A stretch of DNA of 33,045 bases from Spirochaetota bacterium (GTDB lineage Bacteria; Spirochaetota; Spirochaetia; DSM-27196; PWMO01), in NCBI GenBank assembly GCA_009908925.1, contig JAAAOH010000015.1, forward strand, positions 1 to 33,045, in the 5' to 3' direction. Within the stretch, counting starts at the first letter, position 1. Each line of letters opens with the position of its first letter. Made by a program: the position numbers and the translations under genes. A model generated the notes under the pieces. The model was not told where the DNA came from and searched no databases. It worked only from the letters and a program-made list of their open reading frames with translations. Positions 16,468-25,528 of the stretch are shown here, piece after piece.

Positions 16468-17535
16468 ATGACAATCGAAAAAGAGGCCTTCGGGGAGTGC
16501 CCCGAAGGCCCGGTCGAGCGCATCAACATCGAGAACGCGCGCGGAACGCGCGTATCCGCCATTACCTATGGTGCCATCATCACGTCGGTACTGTTGCCGG
16601 ATGTCTCCGGTACGCGTACGGAGGTGACTCTCGGCTTCGACGATCTCGAGGGCTATCTCGGCGCGCATCCCTATTTCGGCGCGACGGTGGGCCGGGTCGC
16701 CAATCGGATCGCCGGTGCAGCGTTCAGCCTCGACGGAAGCACCCATCGCATCGACGCCAACCAGGGCGAGAATACGCTCCACGGCGGCACCGACGGGTTC
16801 CATCGCAAGCTGTGGACGGCGGAGCTCTTCGGTGAAAGTGAGGAAGCGGGCGTGGTCTTCAGCCGGACCAGCCCCCACGGCGAGTGCGGCTTTCCCGGAA
16901 ATCTTAAGGTCTCGATCCGTCTCTCCCTGTCCGAAAAGGACGAGCTCGTCCTCTCCTATGAGGCAACAACCGACAGACCGACTGCTGTCAACCTGACCAA
17001 TCACGCCTACTGGAATCTCGGCGGGAAGCCGAACGAGACCGTTCTCGGTCACGTGGTAACCCTCGACCCGGACCACTATCTTCCCACCGGCGAAGGCCAG
17101 ATCCCCACCGGTCGCATCGCACCGGTTGCCGGCGATCCTCACGATTTCAGACAGCCGAAGCCCGTGGGCAAGGACATCGGCGAGGCGGGAGAGGGCTTCG
17201 ACGAGTGCTACGTCTTCGGCGACGATATCGGCGAGCGACGGTCCCGGGCGGAGGTGGCCTCAGACGAGCTTCGCCGTTTTGCGCGGGTGGAGGACCCCGA
17301 GAGCGGCCGGACCATGGAGATCCGCAGCACGATGCCCGGCATACAGTTCTACACCGGCAACAAGCTCGAGGGCGCACCCGCCCGCGACGGGGCCACGCTG
17401 GTGAAGCACGCCGGGATGTGCTTCGAGACGCAGTTTCTGCCGAACGCAGTCAACGAGCCGGGTTTCCCATCACCCTTCCTCTACCCCGGAGAGACCTACC
17501 GCCACACCACGGTGCACGTGTTCGGGACGCTCTGA
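16468..17535 (+). CDS. galM: Aldose 1-epimerase (galactose mutarotase)
   Basis: GATVGRVANRIAGAAFSLDG, NTLHGGTDGFHRKLW, TAVNLTNHAYWNLGG, GIQFYTGNKL, CFETQFLPNAVN. Confidence 0.95.
   Translation: MTIEKEAFGECPEGPVERINIENARGTRVSAITYGAIITSVLLPDVSGTRTEVTLGFDDLEGYLGAHPYFGATVGRVANRIAGAAFSLDGSTHRIDANQGENTLHGGTDGFHRKLWTAELFGESEEAGVVFSRTSPHGECGFPGNLKVSIRLSLSEKDELVLSYEATTDRPTAVNLTNHAYWNLGGKPNETVLGHVVTLDPDHYLPTGEGQIPTGRIAPVAGDPHDFRQPKPVGKDIGEAGEGFDECYVFGDDIGERRSRAEVASDELRRFARVEDPESGRTMEIRSTMPGIQFYTGNKLEGAPARDGATLVKHAGMCFETQFLPNAVNEPGFPSPFLYPGETYRHTTVHVFGTL
16476..16510 (-). terminator. Intrinsic terminator-like hairpin on the minus strand inside the galM 5' end
   Basis: Perfect 11-bp stem GGCCTTCGGGG (16485-16495) / CCCCGAAGGCC (16500-16510), 4-nt loop; on the minus strand followed by TCTTTTTCG. 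Confidence 0.6.
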
Positions 17536-17552
17536 GGTCTCGGGCGCCAGGA

Positions 17553-18755
17553 TTACACCGGCCGCAGTTCGCCCTCGAAGGGCACGAGCACCCGATCGAG
17601 CAGCCCGTGAAGATGGGATATGGCGATGCCATAGTTGGTCACCGGGACCCCTGCGGCAACCGCCTCATCGAGGCGACTCAGCATCATCTTCCGCGTGAGC
17701 ATGCATGCACCGCAGTGAATCACGAGCGCGTACTCCCCGATGTCGTCGGGGTATCCGCCGCCCTGCACCGTGATGTCGAGCTCTTTTCCCGTGTACTGCC
17801 GCAGCCATCGGGGGATCTTCACGCGACCGATATCGTCGGAGTGGGCATGGTGAGTACAGGACTCCGCAAGTAACACGCGGTCACCGTGCTCGAGCCGGTC
17901 GATCATGGCCGAGCCTTCGACGAACCGGGCAAGGTCGCCTTTGAGGCGTGAGAAGAGGACACTGAAGGTTGTAAGGGGTATCTCCGGCGGCACGGATCCG
18001 GCCGCCTTCTGCACCACCTGTGAATCGGTAATGGCCAGGTCGGGCAGCCGCTTCAGCTGCGACAGCGCCCAATCCACCTCTCGCTCCTTCACGACCAGCG
18101 TGGCTGCGTCCGCATCGAGGATCTCGCGGATGGTCTGAACCTGGGGCAGGATCAATCGCCCCTTCGGCGCTTCGAGGTCGATGGGGACGATCATGAGCAC
18201 GAAGGAATAGCGGGAAATCATGTTCTGCAGCAGCGCGCGCTCCTGCTCGCGCTTGGTCTCGAGCACACTGATGAGTTCCCGCTTGAGCTCCTCCACGCCG
18301 GCACCGGTCAGGTTGGAGACCTCGAGGACCGCTATGCCCTCGGCGCGAAGTTCCGCCGTGACCGGCGCCTCCGCACCGCGGCTGTCACGACCGGTCACGG
18401 CAACGAGAAGGTCGGTGCGGTGTTCGCGCAGGTAGCGGCGCTCCGCCTCGGTCATGGTTCCCGAGGTAACATAGAGGGTGATGTCGGCGCCGCGCTCGGC
18501 GCGGCGCGTGCGGCTGACCCGTTGCGTGCCGAGAACACCCTCGTCGTCGATGCCGGCTGTGTCGACGAAGACAACCGGCCCGAAGGGCAGGAGCTCCATC
18601 CCCTTGTACACGGGATCGGTGGTCGTGCCCGGCGTATCCGAGACGATCGCGAGCTCCCGGCCGGTAATGCGGTTTATGAGGCTGGACTTGCCGCTGTTGC
18701 GCGGCCCGAGCAGCACGATATGGGGTCTGAGACCCCGCGGTGTGTTAGTCATCAT
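17553..18755 (-). CDS. hydF: [FeFe]-hydrogenase H-cluster maturation GTPase HydF
   Basis: GTPase motifs GPRNSGKSSLINRITG, DTPGTTTDP, DTAGIDDEG; C-terminal FeS-type VIHCGACMLTRKMM; hydG/hydE neighbourhood. Confidence 0.95.
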   Translation of the reverse strand: MMTNTPRGLRPHIVLLGPRNSGKSSLINRITGRELAIVSDTPGTTTDPVYKGMELLPFGPVVFVDTAGIDDEGVLGTQRVSRTRRAERGADITLYVTSGTMTEAERRYLREHRTDLLVAVTGRDSRGAEAPVTAELRAEGIAVLEVSNLTGAGVEELKRELISVLETKREQERALLQNMISRYSFVLMIVPIDLEAPKGRLILPQVQTIREILDADAATLVVKEREVDWALSQLKRLPDLAITDSQVVQKAAGSVPPEIPLTTFSVLFSRLKGDLARFVEGSAMIDRLEHGDRVLLAESCTHHAHSDDIGRVKIPRWLRQYTGKELDITVQGGGYPDDIGEYALVIHCGACMLTRKMMLSRLDEAVAAGVPVTNYGIAISHLHGLLDRVLVPFEGELRPV

Positions 18756-20229
18756 GATCCTCCCCTGTCCCCTTCTCCTTCAGTGTCTCGACAAGTGCCG
18801 CATACCGTCGGCGGAGGTCGGCGTAGCGCGCCGGGTCGTAGCCGAGGCGGGTCAGGTTCCGTGTGGAGAGCAGTTCCTCGCAGTCGGCCTCGGCCATGCC
18901 GAGCTCGCTCACGAGATATTCGGAAAGCAACATATCCCGGCCCCTCGCGGCCTCGACAATGCGCTCGCACGCCGCATATCCGAACAGGGGCAGGAGGGCA
19001 ACCACGCGGCCGTGGCTCGCCTCGAGGTTCCGCTCACAGCGCTCGGGGTCCACCTCCACTGAACCTATGAGGTCCCGCAGGGTTCCCGCGGCTCCGGCGA
19101 GCAGGCGGAGGCTCTCCCAGGCCGTATGCGCAATGGCCGGGAGAAAGGCGTTGAGCTCGAGCTCGCTGCGGGCGCAGAGCCGGGTGAGCAGGCTGTGGTT
19201 TGCGGCGATGCGCTCTCCGGCCTGCACCACCGCCTCAGCCTGCACGGGGTTTACCTTGCCGGCCATGATCGAGGACCCTTTCACCGGAGCCGGCAGCACG
19301 AGCTCTCCGATGCCGCCGTGCGGCCCCGACGCCAGAAGCCTGATATCGCCGGCAATACGCTGCAGGCCAACGGCGGCGACGTTCACCGTTTCCATTGCCT
19401 CGAGAACCTGGTCGTAGTTGGAGGTCGCCTCCACTGGGTTGTCCGCACGCGTGACCGGGTGCCGCGTCGTGCGCTGAAGCTGACGAATGACGCCGAGGAC
19501 GTAGTCCCGCGGAGCGCCGAGACCCGTGCCGACGGCAGTTCCACCCAGGTTGACCTCTTTGAGGCGTTCCCGTGCCTTGAAGAGGCGCCAGCGGTCCCGA
19601 CCGAGCGTTCCCGCCCAGGTTGCGAATTGCCGGCCGGCGGTGGTCACCGTCGCGTCGCGAAGCTGCGTGCGTGCGGTCTTCAGCACATCCGCGTGCGCCC
19701 TCTCTCCCTGTTGTATGGCGGTCTGTAGCGCCTCGATCTCCCGTTCAGCCGGCTCGAGCATATCGAGCAGCATCAGCCGCAGCGCCGTGGGCATCACGTC
19801 ATTCGTCGACTGGTGGAGGTTCACGTGATCGAGGGGATCGATGGCGGCGGTGCCGTGGTCGCGGGCTGCGCTGCCGTTCCCGTCGGTGACGCCGTCTGCT
19901 TCCCCTTCCCGCGCGCTCTGCTCCCGGGCACGCGCGGCGATCGCCTCGTTGAGGCTCATGTTCACGGCCGTCCCGGCACCTCCCTGGTATGCGTCGAGAT
20001 CGAAATGCCGTGTGAGCTCGGCATCGGCACGTGAGTCGAAGTAATCGATCGCCTCCTCGAGGGCCTGCGCCTCATCGGCACCGAGGTACCCTCCGGCGGC
20101 GTTCGCCCGCGCACAGGCACGCTTCACGCACAGCCCCGCCCGAATGAGCTCGAGGGGAACCGTATAGGGCGAGACGCGGTACAGGGTCCGTGCTCGCGCG
20201 GTCTGCGCACCGCGATAGCGGTCACTCAA
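18745..20229 (-). CDS. Aspartate ammonia-lyase/fumarase superfamily protein in the hyd maturation operon
   Basis: GSSIMAGKVNPVQAEAV lyase signature; DPLDHVNLHQSTNDVMPTALRL; NLGGTAVGTGLGAPRDY. ATGA-type overlap with the upstream gene, 11-nt overlap with hydF. Confidence 0.9.
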   Translation of the reverse strand: MSDRYRGAQTARARTLYRVSPYTVPLELIRAGLCVKRACARANAAGGYLGADEAQALEEAIDYFDSRADAELTRHFDLDAYQGGAGTAVNMSLNEAIAARAREQSAREGEADGVTDGNGSAARDHGTAAIDPLDHVNLHQSTNDVMPTALRLMLLDMLEPAEREIEALQTAIQQGERAHADVLKTARTQLRDATVTTAGRQFATWAGTLGRDRWRLFKARERLKEVNLGGTAVGTGLGAPRDYVLGVIRQLQRTTRHPVTRADNPVEATSNYDQVLEAMETVNVAAVGLQRIAGDIRLLASGPHGGIGELVLPAPVKGSSIMAGKVNPVQAEAVVQAGERIAANHSLLTRLCARSELELNAFLPAIAHTAWESLRLLAGAAGTLRDLIGSVEVDPERCERNLEASHGRVVALLPLFGYAACERIVEAARGRDMLLSEYLVSELGMAEADCEELLSTRNLTRLGYDPARYADLRRRYAALVETLKEKGTGEDHDD

Positions 20230-20498
20230 AGCTTTGCCATCCCCGACTTCACCGTCACGCCTTCGATGCTGCCGAGCCGTCCGGTCAATGCGCCTACCTC
20301 GTCCGCATCCGCGTGGACGATCAGCGTGATCACCGAGATCCGATCGTCCTCGAGGTGCGGCAGTCCCATTCGTCCCTGAATGAGATCGGCGAACCGGCTG
20401 AGCACCTCCTGTACCTGCTTTCCTCTGCGGTGCCTGGTCTCCACGACGATTCCCACGAACCCGTAGCGCTTTTCCTGGTGCGGATTACTCTCGGTCAT
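20226..20498 (-). CDS. TM1266-like iron-only hydrogenase system putative regulator (ACT-like)
   Basis: 91 aa: EKRYGFVGIVVETRHRRGKQVQEVLSRFADLIQGRMGLPHLEDDRISVITLIVHADADEVGALTGRLGSIEGVTVKSGMAKL. ATGA overlap with the hydE stop at 20495-20498. Confidence 0.88.
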   Translation of the reverse strand: MTESNPHQEKRYGFVGIVVETRHRRGKQVQEVLSRFADLIQGRMGLPHLEDDRISVITLIVHADADEVGALTGRLGSIEGVTVKSGMAKL

Positions 20499-21652
20499 CC
20501 TTGCTTCCTCCTCGCGAAATGCGGGGCGTCTCCCCACCGGTTGGCTTCGACCGGCCGACCCGTCCACGCAACACGTCCGGTGATGCACCCGGCGCACATA
20601 GTGGGGTCCTCGTCCACGCAGGCCTTTCCGTCGTAGAGCTGATAACCGGATCGCATGGCGACTGGGGTTACCACGGGCATGACGACGTTGGCGCCGCCCT
20701 GCAGGGCCCGTTCACGCCCGAAGGCGTCGAGCGTCTGCAGCGCGGTCGTTGCGGCAATATTCACGTCCCGGAGAACGATGCGGGTGAGCGCAATCATCCT
20801 GAGAGTGCGGTCGAGGAGCTGGGCACGCTCATCGTCGCTCATGTGCTGCCCGCTGCCCATGGGCGTCGAGGCGTGCGGCAGATAGGGACCCATGCCGATC
20901 ATATCCACCCCTTCGATGGCGAAGAAACGGATGTCGTCGGCCAGGTCCCACACGGTCTGTCCGGCAAGCCCGATCATGACGCCGGTGCCCACCTGGAACC
21001 CGGCATCGCGCACGGCATGCAGAGCCGCGCGACGATCGGCATATCGCTGCGCAGGCGGGTGTATACGGGCGTAGAGCTCCGGCGAGCTCGTCTCTATGCG
21101 GAGCAGATAGCGGTGCGCACCGGCCTCGAAGAAGCGCCGGTAGACCTCGGGCGACTGTTCGCCCACCGAGAGCGTGATGCCGAGCCCGTCGGGCAGGGCG
21201 GGGCCTCGCGTCTCCGTCTTTATGCTCTCGAGCAAGCGACAGACGTAATCGATGAACGCCGCATCACGCCGTTCTCCCGCCTGCAGGGTGAGCGATCCGT
21301 ACCCGGCCTCCACGCAGTGCCTGGCGGCGGCGAGCACGTCGTCCCTGGAGAGCGTGTAGCGATGAACGGTCCCATTGCTGCGGCGGATGCCGCAGTAGAG
21401 GCAATCGGCGCGGCAGACGTTGGAGAACTCGAGGAGCCCCCGAAAGCGCACCGCATCGCCCACCTCGGCTCGCATGGTTTCGTCAGCCGCAGCGGCAAGC
21501 CGCGCGGTCGTGCGCGGATCCGGGTCGGAGAGAAGCGCGGCAAGTGCGCCTGCGTCGAGAGCGCGGGCCGCCTCCATGCGCTCTGTGAACTCGGGGCGCC
21601 CGGGGGAGAGCGAAGACTCGGGGCGCCCGGGCAGCCCGGTTGAGGCATCCAC
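20495..21652 (-). CDS. hydE: [FeFe]-hydrogenase H-cluster radical SAM maturase HydE
   Basis: Radical SAM motif CRADCLYCGIRRSNG; GLLEFSNVCR; PLGSGQHMS-like region. GTG 21652 with GGGAG upstream preferred; the ORF extends to ATG 21712, overlapping hydG. Confidence 0.93.
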   Translation of the reverse strand: MDASTGLPGRPESSLSPGRPEFTERMEAARALDAGALAALLSDPDPRTTARLAAAADETMRAEVGDAVRFRGLLEFSNVCRADCLYCGIRRSNGTVHRYTLSRDDVLAAARHCVEAGYGSLTLQAGERRDAAFIDYVCRLLESIKTETRGPALPDGLGITLSVGEQSPEVYRRFFEAGAHRYLLRIETSSPELYARIHPPAQRYADRRAALHAVRDAGFQVGTGVMIGLAGQTVWDLADDIRFFAIEGVDMIGMGPYLPHASTPMGSGQHMSDDERAQLLDRTLRMIALTRIVLRDVNIAATTALQTLDAFGRERALQGGANVVMPVVTPVAMRSGYQLYDGKACVDEDPTMCAGCITGRVAWTGRPVEANRWGDAPHFARRKQG

Positions 21653-21662
21653 CGCAGGCTCC

Positions 21663-23147
21663 CTATATGTAGAGATCGCGCTCACCGGCGCTCGTGCGCC
21701 GGTAGTAGTCATCGAACTGCCGCCGCTGCGCCTTGCCGTTGAACGCCAGTGATCCTAGCTCGCTGCGGATGAGCTCCTCGCCGATGCGACGGGTTTCGCC
21801 CGTGCCGAAGTCATCGAGCCACTCGCGGAAGGTCAGCACCGCGTTGAGCTTGCAGAAATGGCCCTCCTTGCACGAGCGCAGCAGGTGCATGATTCGCTCG
21901 CCGGTACGGCCGATCCGATATCCGGCGGTGCAGAAGCTCGTAATGAAGCCCTGCCGCGCCATGTCCCGAATCAGCTCGTCGAGGGATCTGGTGTCGCCGA
22001 GCATGAACTGCTGGCGCTCCTCGTGCTGACCGTCCTTCTCGTCCGCACTGTAGGCGCCGATACCGATGCGGGTCGAGGCGTCCATCTGCGTCACACCGCG
22101 GTGCACCGTTTCATCGCGGATGGCGGCGGGCTCACGGGCGGTGCAGATCATGCCGGTGTAGGGCACGGCGAGCCGCAACACGGTGACGAGCTTCAGAAAG
22201 TCGGCGTCGCCGACCCGGTAACGGGTGTCGGTTGTCGCCGGCGCGTTCTGGGCGGGCTCGAGGCGCGGAAACGAAATGGTGTGCGGACCGATTCCGTCGA
22301 AGCGGCGCTCGAGCTCTCGCGCATGGTGGAGGAGACCCATCACTTCGAATCGCCAGTCGTAGAGGCCGAACAGCGCGCCGATTCCCACATCGTCTATGCC
22401 CGCCTCCATGGCCCGATGCATGGCGTACAGTCGCCACCGGTAGTCGCTTTTGAGATGATGCGAGCCGTGCACGCGCCGGTAGGTTTCCCGATGGTAGGTC
22501 TCCTGGAAAACCTGGAACGTGCCGATGCCGACCTCCGGCAGGCGGCGCAGGTGGTCGATGGGCATCGGTGCCGCGTTGACGTTGACCCGGCGGATGCAGG
22601 AGTGCCCGCCCCTCGTCTCCACACTCTGGCGATACACTGTATCGATGCTCTCGGTGATGTAGTCGATGTCCGATTCGGGGTGCTCGCCGTAGACCACGAT
22701 GAGTCGCTTGTGTCCATGTGTCCCGGTGAGAGCGCGGGTCTCAGCGGCGACCTCCTCCATGCTCAGCTTGCGCCGCTCCATGCCGGTGTTCTCCGAGCGA
22801 AACCCGCAGTAGGCGCAGTTGTTCACACAGTGGTTGGACATGTAGAGCGGGGCGAATGTGACGATGCGGTTGTCGTAGACCTTCAGCTTGACCTCGAGAG
22901 CGGCGGCGCGCATCTCCTCGAGAAGGTCGAGGTCATCCACATGAAGTAGCGCGGCGGTCTCCGCCGGGGTGAGCGTCTCTATGTTCTTCGACTTGGCCAG
23001 AATATCGTGAACGCGGGCCCGATCAGGACGGCGATTCTCTGCGAGTGTTCGGTGAATGAGGTCTTCATCGATGAAGTCGGCGCCGTCCTCGAGATAGCGC
23101 TCAATCTCATCCGGGCGGATGATGTCGGACTTGAACGTGGAAGTCAT
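21663..23147 (-). CDS. hydG: [FeFe]-hydrogenase H-cluster radical SAM maturase HydG
   Basis: SNHCVNNCAYCGFRSEN radical SAM motif; C-terminal SFCTAGYRIGRTGERIMHLLRSCKEGHFCKLNAVLTFREWLDDF, diagnostic of HydG. Confidence 0.97.
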   Translation of the reverse strand: MTSTFKSDIIRPDEIERYLEDGADFIDEDLIHRTLAENRRPDRARVHDILAKSKNIETLTPAETAALLHVDDLDLLEEMRAAALEVKLKVYDNRIVTFAPLYMSNHCVNNCAYCGFRSENTGMERRKLSMEEVAAETRALTGTHGHKRLIVVYGEHPESDIDYITESIDTVYRQSVETRGGHSCIRRVNVNAAPMPIDHLRRLPEVGIGTFQVFQETYHRETYRRVHGSHHLKSDYRWRLYAMHRAMEAGIDDVGIGALFGLYDWRFEVMGLLHHARELERRFDGIGPHTISFPRLEPAQNAPATTDTRYRVGDADFLKLVTVLRLAVPYTGMICTAREPAAIRDETVHRGVTQMDASTRIGIGAYSADEKDGQHEERQQFMLGDTRSLDELIRDMARQGFITSFCTAGYRIGRTGERIMHLLRSCKEGHFCKLNAVLTFREWLDDFGTGETRRIGEELIRSELGSLAFNGKAQRRQFDDYYRRTSAGERDLYI

Positions 23148-23253
23148 GGGTCCCCCTTCCGTCAGACTGGGTCCTCCGGAACAGTGTGTGGTTGCTGCGT
23201 CCTCCCCTCAGCGGCACCCTCGGCAGGGCGACGCCTCAGTGTCGGACAGATCG

Positions 23254-23282
23254 AGTGTAGCAGCCCCGGGGGAATCGGTCAA
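23254..23282 (-). promoter_or_regulatory. Candidate promoter of the hydG-E-TM1266-asp-F operon
   Basis: Minus strand TTGACC (23277-23282), 17-bp spacer, TACACT (23254-23259). Confidence 0.6.
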
Positions 23283-23284
23283 GA

Positions 23285-23296
23285 AATATCGATATT
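23285..23296. promoter_or_regulatory. 12-bp perfect palindrome AATATCGATATT upstream of the hyd promoter
   Basis: Sequence read directly; lies 3 bp upstream of the -35 hexamer. Confidence 0.5.
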
Positions 23297-23322
23297 AGAC
23301 TTAACGGGGCCTGTCCGGCCAA

Positions 23323-23360
23323 CGCCTGCGGGGCCCGATCCGGCCGCCGCCCCGCAGGCG
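23323..23360. other. GC-rich 12-bp perfect stem-loop between dnaK and hydG
   Basis: CGCCTGCGGGGC (23323-23334) / GCCCCGCAGGCG (23349-23360), 14-nt loop. Confidence 0.75.
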
Positions 23361-23373
23361 ACGCGTCACCACG

Positions 23374-23424
23374 AAAAGGGCCCGACCGCCGCGCCCACGC
23401 TCAGGTGGACGGGCGATCGGGCCC
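23374..23424 (-). terminator. Candidate intrinsic terminator of the hsp20-dnaK unit
   Basis: Minus strand GGGCCCGA ... TCGGGCCC followed by TTTT; internal CGCCC/GGGCG stem. Confidence 0.55.
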
Positions 23425-23460
23425 TGATGTTTTCGAGGTGCCGCCGGCAGCCACGGTCTG

Positions 23461-23520
23461 CGGCGCCGGGAGAGGCGGCGGCAACGGGAGTTCCCGGCCC
23501 CGGCGCCGGGAGAGGCGGCG
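23461..23520. repeat. 20-bp direct repeat, two exact copies with 40-bp period, downstream of dnaK
   Basis: CGGCGCCGGGAGAGGCGGCG at 23461-23480 and 23501-23520. Confidence 0.9.
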
Positions 23521-23557
23521 CGCCCGCCGGTGTCACCGGTCGGCGCCGCACCGTCGC

Positions 23558-25528
23558 TTACTGGTTCTTCGACTCGTCCTCTTCGTTTACGACCTCGTAG
23601 TCGGCGTCCTCGTAGTCCGCCGAGGCGCCCTGACCGTTGCCGCCTGCGCCGGCCTCGGGGCCCGATCCGGCCGCTCCTGCGCCGCCGGCTGCACCGGCCG
23701 CGCCGCCGCCTTCCTGCTGGGCCTGCTGGTACACGGTCTGTGCCAGCGTGTGCGAGGCCTGTTTGAGGGCTTCGGTCTTCTGCCTGATGTCCTCGAGGTC
23801 TTCACCCTCGAGCGCCTTCTTCAGATCGTCGATGGCACTCTGGATGGACTGCTTGTCCTCGTCGGAGACCTTATCGCCGTAGTCGGAGAGGGACTTCTCG
23901 GTTGTGTAGACCAGGCTGTCGGCCTCGTTTCGGGCCTCTGCCCGCTCCTTGGACTTCTTGTCCTCCTCCGCATGCTGTTCGGCGTCCTTGACCATATTGT
24001 TGATCTCGTCCTCGGAGAGACCCGAAGAGGACTCGATGCGGATCTTCTGCTCCTTGCCGGTGCCGAGATCCTTGGCCGAGACGTGCACGATGCCGTTGGC
24101 GTCGATGTCGAAGCTGACCTCGATCTGCGGCACGCCGCGGGGTGCGGGCGGAATGCCCTCGAGATTAAACTCGCCGAGCAATCGGTTCTCGGTTGCCATC
24201 TCACGCTCACCCTGATAGACCCTGACCGTAACCGCGGTCTGATTGTCCTCTGCGGTGGAGAAGATCTGGCTCTTCTTGGTTGGAATCGTGGTGTTTCGCT
24301 CGATGAGCTTGGTGAACACCCCGCCGAGGGTCTCGATCCCGAGGGAGAGCGGGGTCACGTCGAGCAGCAGCACGTCGTTGACGTCACCGCCGAGCACACC
24401 CGCCTGAATTGCGGCGCCCATCGCCACGACCTCGTCCGGATTCACGCCCTTGTAGGGCTCCCGGCCGAAGAGCTCGGTGACGAGCTTCTGCACCATCGGA
24501 ATGCGGGTCGAGCCGCCGACGAGGATGACCGCGTCGATGTCGCCCGCTTCAACCCCTGCGTCCTTGAGAGCGCTCTTGCAGGGCTCACGGGTCTTCTCGA
24601 CGAGATCCCCGATGAGCTGCTCGAACTTCGCCCGCGTGAGGTTGTAGTTCAAGTGCTTCGGACCTGACTGATCCGCGGTAATGAAGGGCAGGTTGATGTC
24701 CGTGCTCTGAGAGCTCGAGAGCTCCTTCTTGGCGTTCTCCGCGCCTTCCTTGAGCCGCTGCAGGGCCATGCGGTCCTGACCGAGGTCGATGCCGTAGTCA
24801 CCCTTGAACTGCTCGACGAGCCACTCGATGATCTTCTGGTCGAAGTTGTCACCACCGAGGTGGGTATCTCCGTTGGTAGAGCGAACCTCGAATACGTTAT
24901 CGCCGAGCTCGAGGATGGAGATATCGAAGGTACCACCACCGAGGTCGTACACGGCGATCTTCTGCTCGTTGTTATTCTTGCCGAACCCGTAAGAGAGTGC
25001 GGCCGCGGTGGGCTCATTGACGATGCGCTTTACCTCGAGCCCGGCAATCCGCCCGGCGTCCTTGGTGGCCTGGCGCTGCGAGTCGTTGAAGTAGGCCGGC
25101 ACGGTGATGACCGCCTGCTCGATCTCCTCACCGAGATAGTCCTCCGCGGTCTGCTTCATCTTCTGAAGCACCGCCGCCGAGATCTCAGGAGGCGAGAACT
25201 GCTTGTCGCCGACCTTCACGCGCACGTCCCCGCTGGGACCTTCATCGACCTCAAACGGAACGATCTCGCGCTCACGGTCCACTTCGTGGAAGCGGCGACC
25301 CATAAATCGCTTGATCGAGTACACCGTGCTGTCGGGGTTGGTAATCATCTGGTTGCGCGCCGGCTGACCTACGAGGCGCTCGCCCTTGTTCGTGTAGGCG
25401 ACAACCGACGGCGTCGTGCGGTTACCTTCCGCGTTCTGAATGACCACGGGATCGCCGCCTTCCATGACGGCAACGACGGAGTTCGTCGTCCCGAGGTCTA
25501 TACCGATTATCTTGTTGGACGTAGCCAT
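23558..25528 (-). CDS. dnaK: Molecular chaperone DnaK (Hsp70)
   Basis: [66 protein letters not shown]; full length, 656 aa. Confidence 0.99.
   Translation of the reverse strand: MATSNKIIGIDLGTTNSVVAVMEGGDPVVIQNAEGNRTTPSVVAYTNKGERLVGQPARNQMITNPDSTVYSIKRFMGRRFHEVDREREIVPFEVDEGPSGDVRVKVGDKQFSPPEISAAVLQKMKQTAEDYLGEEIEQAVITVPAYFNDSQRQATKDAGRIAGLEVKRIVNEPTAAALSYGFGKNNNEQKIAVYDLGGGTFDISILELGDNVFEVRSTNGDTHLGGDNFDQKIIEWLVEQFKGDYGIDLGQDRMALQRLKEGAENAKKELSSSQSTDINLPFITADQSGPKHLNYNLTRAKFEQLIGDLVEKTREPCKSALKDAGVEAGDIDAVILVGGSTRIPMVQKLVTELFGREPYKGVNPDEVVAMGAAIQAGVLGGDVNDVLLLDVTPLSLGIETLGGVFTKLIERNTTIPTKKSQIFSTAEDNQTAVTVRVYQGEREMATENRLLGEFNLEGIPPAPRGVPQIEVSFDIDANGIVHVSAKDLGTGKEQKIRIESSSGLSEDEINNMVKDAEQHAEEDKKSKERAEARNEADSLVYTTEKSLSDYGDKVSDEDKQSIQSAIDDLKKALEGEDLEDIRQKTEALKQASHTLAQTVYQQAQQEGGGAAGAAGGAGAAGSGPEAGAGGNGQGASADYEDADYEVVNEEDESKNQ

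Noticed and set aside
20501-22949. Long plus-strand ORFs (380 and 363 aa) opposite hydE and hydG
   Set aside because: Complement of confident radical SAM genes; no RBS or family motif.
23405-24667. 420-aa plus-strand ORF antisense to dnaK
   Set aside because: Shadow ORF caused by GC-rich codon bias; dnaK on the opposite strand is unambiguous and the ORF protein has no recognisable motif.
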